This document shows, piece by piece, positions 62,337-64,000 of a stretch of DNA of 64,000 bases. This stretch comes from Campylobacter sp. RM6914 (GTDB taxonomy: Bacteria > Campylobacterota > Campylobacteria > Campylobacterales > Campylobacteraceae): contig NZ_CP012545.1 in assembly GCF_004803835.1 (NCBI RefSeq), forward strand, positions 1,550,001-1,614,000, read 5' to 3'. Position 1 is the first letter of the stretch. Each line of letters opens with the position of its first letter. The notes beneath the pieces were generated by a model. The model saw only the letters and a program-made list of their open reading frames with translations. It was not told the DNA's origin and did not search any database. The position numbers were made by a program, and so were the translations under genes.

Positions 62337-63713
62337 ATGAGCGGTATTTCTTTGATTATTAGTTTTGTAATCGCCATAGTCATAATGATATGGATGATCT
62401 CAAAGCTAAAGGTTCATCCGTTTTTGGCATTGATGAGTATATCTCTTATCCTTGCTATCGTTGCAGGAATTGATCTTGCTAAAATCCCAAGCATTATCGG
62501 TAACGGCTTTAGCGGTATATTTAAAAGTATCGGTATCGTTATTATCTTTGGTGCACTTATCGGAACAATCCTCGAAAAGACCGGTGCAGCGCTAAAGTTA
62601 GCCGACATGGTCGTAAACTGCGTTGGTCAAAAACGCCCTGAGCTTGCTATGCTTATCATGGGCTGGGTAGTAGGCATACCTGTGTTTTGCGATAGTGGTT
62701 TTGTTGTATTAAACCCTATCCGTGAAGCACTTCGCAAAAAGATCTCGGCAAATCCGGTAGGCATGGCTGTAGCGCTTAGTGGCGGTCTTTATGCAGCTCA
62801 CGTGTTTATACCGCCTACTCCTGGACCTATCGCGGCTGCAGGAGCACTAGGACTTGGAGGGAATTTATTGCTTGTTATCGGCATGGGTGTAGTTGTTTCT
62901 ATACCTGTTTTGATCGGTGTTTATATGTTTGCTAGACGCATAGGCGATGAAGTTAGCATAAGCGACGAGGAAGCAAATGCTATCATATCTCAAAGCTACG
63001 AAGATCTAATCAAACAATACGGCAAACTTCCTGGTGGATTTTTAAGTGTTGCACCTATTTTCATGCCGATTTTATTCATGGCTCTTGGCTCTATCGCTAA
63101 AATTTTAGGCATAAGCGGAGCATTTGGCAACCTGCTTGCTTTCCTAGGTAATCCTATCATGGCTCTTGCTATCGGCGTTGTTTTTGGCATATTGCTACTT
63201 GCTGATACAAACAAACTACCTGCATTTAACGACATGACAAATGAAACGCTAAAAATAGTAGGCCCGATACTATTTATCACAGCCGCGGGTGGTGTTTTAG
63301 GCCAAGTTATAACATCTGCCGGCTTTGTTGACTATATAAAAGAAAATGCAGCAGTCATTAGCGCAGCGGGAATTTTCTTCCCATTCTTGATCTCAGCTAT
63401 ACTAAAAACAGCACAAGGAAGCTCAACTGTAGCCATTATCACTACAGCTTCTATCATGGGTGCATTTAATGCCGACAACTCACTAATGATGGCTCTTGGG
63501 CTAACTAGCGAGATAGCTGCTGCCCTATGCGTCATGGCGATCGCTGCGGGTGCAATGTGCGTATCACATGCTAATGACAGCTACTTCTGGGTCGTTACTA
63601 ACTTTAGCAAAATGACACCTCAACAAGGTTACCGAACACAAACCATGATGACATTTATCATGGGTATCGTTGGCATTGCTAGCGTTTATATCTTGTCATT
63701 GGTTCTACTATGA
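62337..63713 (+). CDS. GntP-family gluconate/organic-acid:proton symporter
   Basis: 458 residues, about 12 membrane helices. GALIGTILEKTGAALKLADMVV, VVGIPVFCDSGFVVLNPI and the late SHANDSYFWVVTNF are GntP signatures. Because a glycerate kinase gene overlaps its stop, the carried acid is probably glycerate; gluconate is the alternative. Ribosome site AAGGAG. Confidence 0.9.
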   Translation: MSGISLIISFVIAIVIMIWMISKLKVHPFLALMSISLILAIVAGIDLAKIPSIIGNGFSGIFKSIGIVIIFGALIGTILEKTGAALKLADMVVNCVGQKRPELAMLIMGWVVGIPVFCDSGFVVLNPIREALRKKISANPVGMAVALSGGLYAAHVFIPPTPGPIAAAGALGLGGNLLLVIGMGVVVSIPVLIGVYMFARRIGDEVSISDEEANAIISQSYEDLIKQYGKLPGGFLSVAPIFMPILFMALGSIAKILGISGAFGNLLAFLGNPIMALAIGVVFGILLLADTNKLPAFNDMTNETLKIVGPILFITAAGGVLGQVITSAGFVDYIKENAAVISAAGIFFPFLISAILKTAQGSSTVAIITTASIMGAFNADNSLMMALGLTSEIAAALCVMAIAAGAMCVSHANDSYFWVVTNFSKMTPQQGYRTQTMMTFIMGIVGIASVYILSLVLL

Positions 63714-64000
63714 AGGTATTAGTCGCGATTGACTCTTTTAAAGGATCGCTAAGTTCGCTTGAAGCGGGCCTAGCGGTCAAAGAAGGCATAAAAGATCTTT
63801 GTGAAGTTGTAGTAAAGCCTGTTGCAGACGGTGGTGAGGGTAGCGTAGAAGCGCTTTGCGATGCTCTTGGGGGAAGATACATCGACATCATGGCTCAAAA
63901 TCCACTCGGCATACAAATTTTAGCCAGATACGCTATAGCAAATGATCTGGCAATAATGGAGATGGCTAGCACTTCAGGTCTAACGCTGATCCAAAAAGAG
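63710..64000 (+). CDS. Glycerate kinase, N-terminal part (cut by window edge)
   Basis: 97 codons seen. MKVLVAIDSFKGSLSSLEAG start and VVKPVADGGEGSVEALC near residue 36 are the glycerate 2-kinase (GlxK/GarK) family motifs; MEMASTSGLTLI follows. It phosphorylates glycerate for entry into glycolysis. Its ATG overlaps the permease stop (ATGA), so the two are coupled. Confidence 0.92.
   Translation, partial: MKVLVAIDSFKGSLSSLEAGLAVKEGIKDLCEVVVKPVADGGEGSVEALCDALGGRYIDIMAQNPLGIQILARYAIANDLAIMEMASTSGLTLIQKE

Overview
The window looks like chromosome of a Campylobacter-type epsilonproteobacterium. The signs are AT-rich DNA, AAGGA-type ribosome sites, a pseudaminic acid (pse) flagellar glycosylation locus with a Maf protein, a sigma28-type flagellin promoter, menaquinone synthesis by the futalosine route (mqnA), a selenocysteine formate dehydrogenase, and the gene order rqcH / small acidic protein / cdsA / dxr / pgp1 / tsaD beside mobA and pldA, which I recall from C. 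jejuni. I cannot name the species. I see no rRNA, CRISPR array, prophage, plasmid or insertion sequence.

Layout. 1-2.8 kb: end of feoB, two small secreted proteins whose predicted mature ends start with His, and a FeoB-associated Cys-rich peptide. 3.0-9.6 kb (minus): formate dehydrogenase genes, comprising a polyferredoxin, a TorD-like chaperone, a Tat-signal small protein, FdhA read through an in-frame UGA, and FdhB. 9.7-10.4 kb: an MntA/HepT-type toxin-antitoxin remnant with a broken hepT. 10.5-12.1 kb: flagellin. 12.2-19 kb: topA, a phosphodiesterase, bioB, an antiporter, gltA and a cysQ-like gene. 19-28.5 kb: pseC-pseF-pseG-pseH, a porin with its small periplasmic partner, then pseI, maf and pseB. 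28.9-38.7 kb: housekeeping genes (dcd, accB-accC, gltX, malic enzyme, upp, mqnA) plus a ModA/ModB-like transporter pair without an ATPase. 38.7-42.6 kb (minus): selA-selB-DsbC-like operon. 43.3-46.8 kb (minus): modE-modA-TOBE-modC-modB. 46.9-50.7 kb: mlaA-mlaC-RND lipid transport. 51.3 kb: tRNA-Sec. 51.4-58.5 kb (minus): conserved cell-envelope block. 58.7-64 kb: yceI, leuC, mobA, pldA, a GntP permease and the start of a glycerate kinase.

The clearest theme is one anaerobic enzyme and its supply chain. FdhA needs selenocysteine (selA, selB and selC are here; selD is not), a Mo/W-pterin cofactor (mod transporter with ModE, a second Mod-like pair, mobA), iron (feoB), Fe-S subunits and a dedicated chaperone. 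Oddities worth checking are the divergent intergenic repeat pair between pseB and dcd, a perfect palindrome in front of modE, a second inverted repeat in front of the fdh genes, the decayed hepT, the ATPase-less transporter, an orphan 32-codon reading frame with its own promoter, and a probable leaderless rqcH mRNA.
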